NCBI GenBank assembly: GCA_947172415.1 | Contig: OX359196.1 | Span: 870,501-934,500, forward strand | Direction of reading: 5' to 3' | DNA from: Chondrosia reniformis | Lineage: Eukaryota > Porifera > Demospongiae > Chondrillida > Chondrillidae | DNA length: 64,000 nt | In this document: piece by piece, positions 62,636 to 64,000 of the stretch | How the letters are laid out: each line of letters opens with the position of its first letter | How positions within the stretch are numbered: the stretch's first letter is position 1 | Translations under genes and position numbers: made by a program | Notes under the pieces: generated by a model | Told to the model about the DNA's origin: nothing | The model's input: only the letters and a program-made list of their open reading frames with translations | Databases searched by the model: none

Positions 62636-63217
62636 CTAAAGAGCAGTTGGAATCACATGGAGACACTGAGAATATAGAGTGAACATTTGTCACTTCACTC
62701 GTACAAATTCATACTTAAAAAGCAGTTCCTGCATACTGTCTATAATATGTCTATAATATGTTTGACTCATAAATGTTGACATATTTTAATGAATAAATCT
62801 GCTTAGAGAGGTTTCATGTACTATACACTACTAATTGTACAAATACTTGTTTGATCATCAAATCTGAGACTACAGCAAAGACTGAAATTAAAATCATAAA
62901 TTATAATTCCAGTTACTTCTAATAAATCGACATTATACGTACAGTACATGTTGCTACTCCACCACTAGAATTTGACTATTGTAAACAGTAAGCTAACAAG
63001 TGTGAAGCTACATATTGGCAATGTCAATCAAAATTCTAATTCCTCGTCACTACTATTTATCATGAAAAATTGTGAATTTATTGTAGATACATACGTATCA
63101 ATTTTACATCTTCCTTGACAACTATAATATTTTCCCAGAAATATTGATTAATAACTCAAAGCTTCATAAAACTGTAATTGTGGAAAGAAAGTCAACTTTA
63201 GCTTTAAAACTGTTACA
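62636..63217. other. AT-rich sequence without a recognisable feature
   Basis: No supported exon on either strand, no array and no element. It is presumably intron of the minus-strand GPI-type gene. Confidence 0.4.
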
Positions 63218-64000
63218 ATGGTACCAATTGTTCAATTTCGCAACTGCCACTTTAGTACTGCTACGTACACTATAATAACCAACTGGAGAACGCTTACACT
63301 CAAAAGTAATGATTACATTCTGCAGAGGAATTTGGTCACCTTTTCAGTTTTGCTTACAAATTCTAGTGTTTTATTTTCTTCAGGTAAAGCAATTAGTGTT
63401 TCAAAAAGTGCAATTATGTTCAGAGGTATAAATACAATAACTGCAACAAATGCTAGCTTACAAAGAGAATTCCTATATAGTGGTATTCTAAGTTATAGAA
63501 ATGAAACTAAAGGACTATTTGAAAATAATTCAAAACTTATAATTAATTATACATAATACCCCTAACAGTGCTATTAACGTTCATTCTGCCAAAGAAGGTA
63601 TACATTTAATGACTATGTCCAATGTCTGACAGGAAGGAAGAGAGGTTGTGATATATAGTGGATGCTTTTTTCAATTTGTTGATAAAGATGGAAGATACCT
63701 AAGACACACAGCAATGATACCCTTCTTTAATGCATCAATAGAACTAAGTAACAGCTACTCTACAGCTATGGATAATGAAATGGGTTTACAGATTTTCAAT
63801 GGACATTTGCTTAATTGCACACTTCATACGCAAGCAGGACCCACTTCAACAGGAACTGCATTTCTTAGAAAGCTTATCCATATTGCCAATGATTTATGGC
63901 CTTGGTCATCAAGACATGTCTCTTCTCCACCGTATTTCATGTGTCTATGTGACATCCACAATCACAGTCAGGAGTTATGGGACTGTAAACAAACAGCACC
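63218..64000 (+). pseudogene. Broken coding remnant, plus strand, running off the window
   Basis: An open frame (63218-63556) gives MVPIVQFRNCHFSTATYTII and continues with Asn/Ser/Thr-rich short strands (SGKAISVSKSAIMFRGINTI), like a right-handed parallel beta-helix protein. After its stop the likely continuation is in another frame from about 63564 (NSAINVHSAKEGIHLMTMSN), broken by one TGA at 63627-63629, then open to the end (FFQFVDKDGRYLRHTAMIPF; WDCKQTA). One frameshift and one stop make it a probable pseudogene; a small intron near 63557-63635 is the alternative. Family not named. Confidence 0.5.

Overview
The window is animal nuclear DNA: AT-rich, with introns throughout, no bacterial-type operons, and clear orthologues of metazoan proteins. 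A NACHT-LRR immune receptor, a secreted Ig/FN3 receptor and very compact gene spacing together suggest a sponge, probably a demosponge similar to Amphimedon. That assignment is inferred from gene content; no marker gene was compared. Gene models were built by hand from splice sites, reading-frame phase and known protein families.

Layout, left to right. (1) 84-10573, minus: the 5' part of a receptor with a signal peptide, six Ig domains and at least two FN3 domains; it runs off the left edge. One of its introns is almost entirely a 34-bp minisatellite of about 98 copies. (2) 13.3-15.9 kb: intergenic, with an unexplained GC-rich block. (3) 15910-20205, minus: a two-exon Bicaudal-D dynein adaptor. 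(4) 20363-33363, minus: the complete RNA ligase RtcB in 14 exons (505 aa, the same length as human). It has a U12-type AT-AC intron, an intronic mobile-element remnant, and minisatellites in five introns; one of these has multiplied a 5' splice site nine times. (5) 33504-44006, plus: complete calmodulin-dependent kinase I in 10 exons, divergent from RtcB across 140 bp. (6) 45.37-46.11 kb: an intergenic 18-bp minisatellite. (7) 46248-61628, minus: an NLR with a CARD-like domain, a NACHT domain and a long LRR region built from six nearly identical pairs of LRR exons. (8) 61928-62635, minus: the 3' end of a gene for a probable GPI-anchored surface protein. (9) 63218-64000, plus: a broken coding remnant.

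RtcB, BICD and CaMKI are housekeeping or signalling genes packed head-to-head or tail-to-head. The two flanking regions hold surface or immune-type genes. The strongest leads are the NLR cassette array, whose few amino-acid differences fall mainly on predicted LRR beta-strand positions, and the RtcB minisatellites that copy or fill splice junctions. Nothing was aligned or searched by computer. Repeat copy numbers come from array length divided by unit length, except where single copies are listed.
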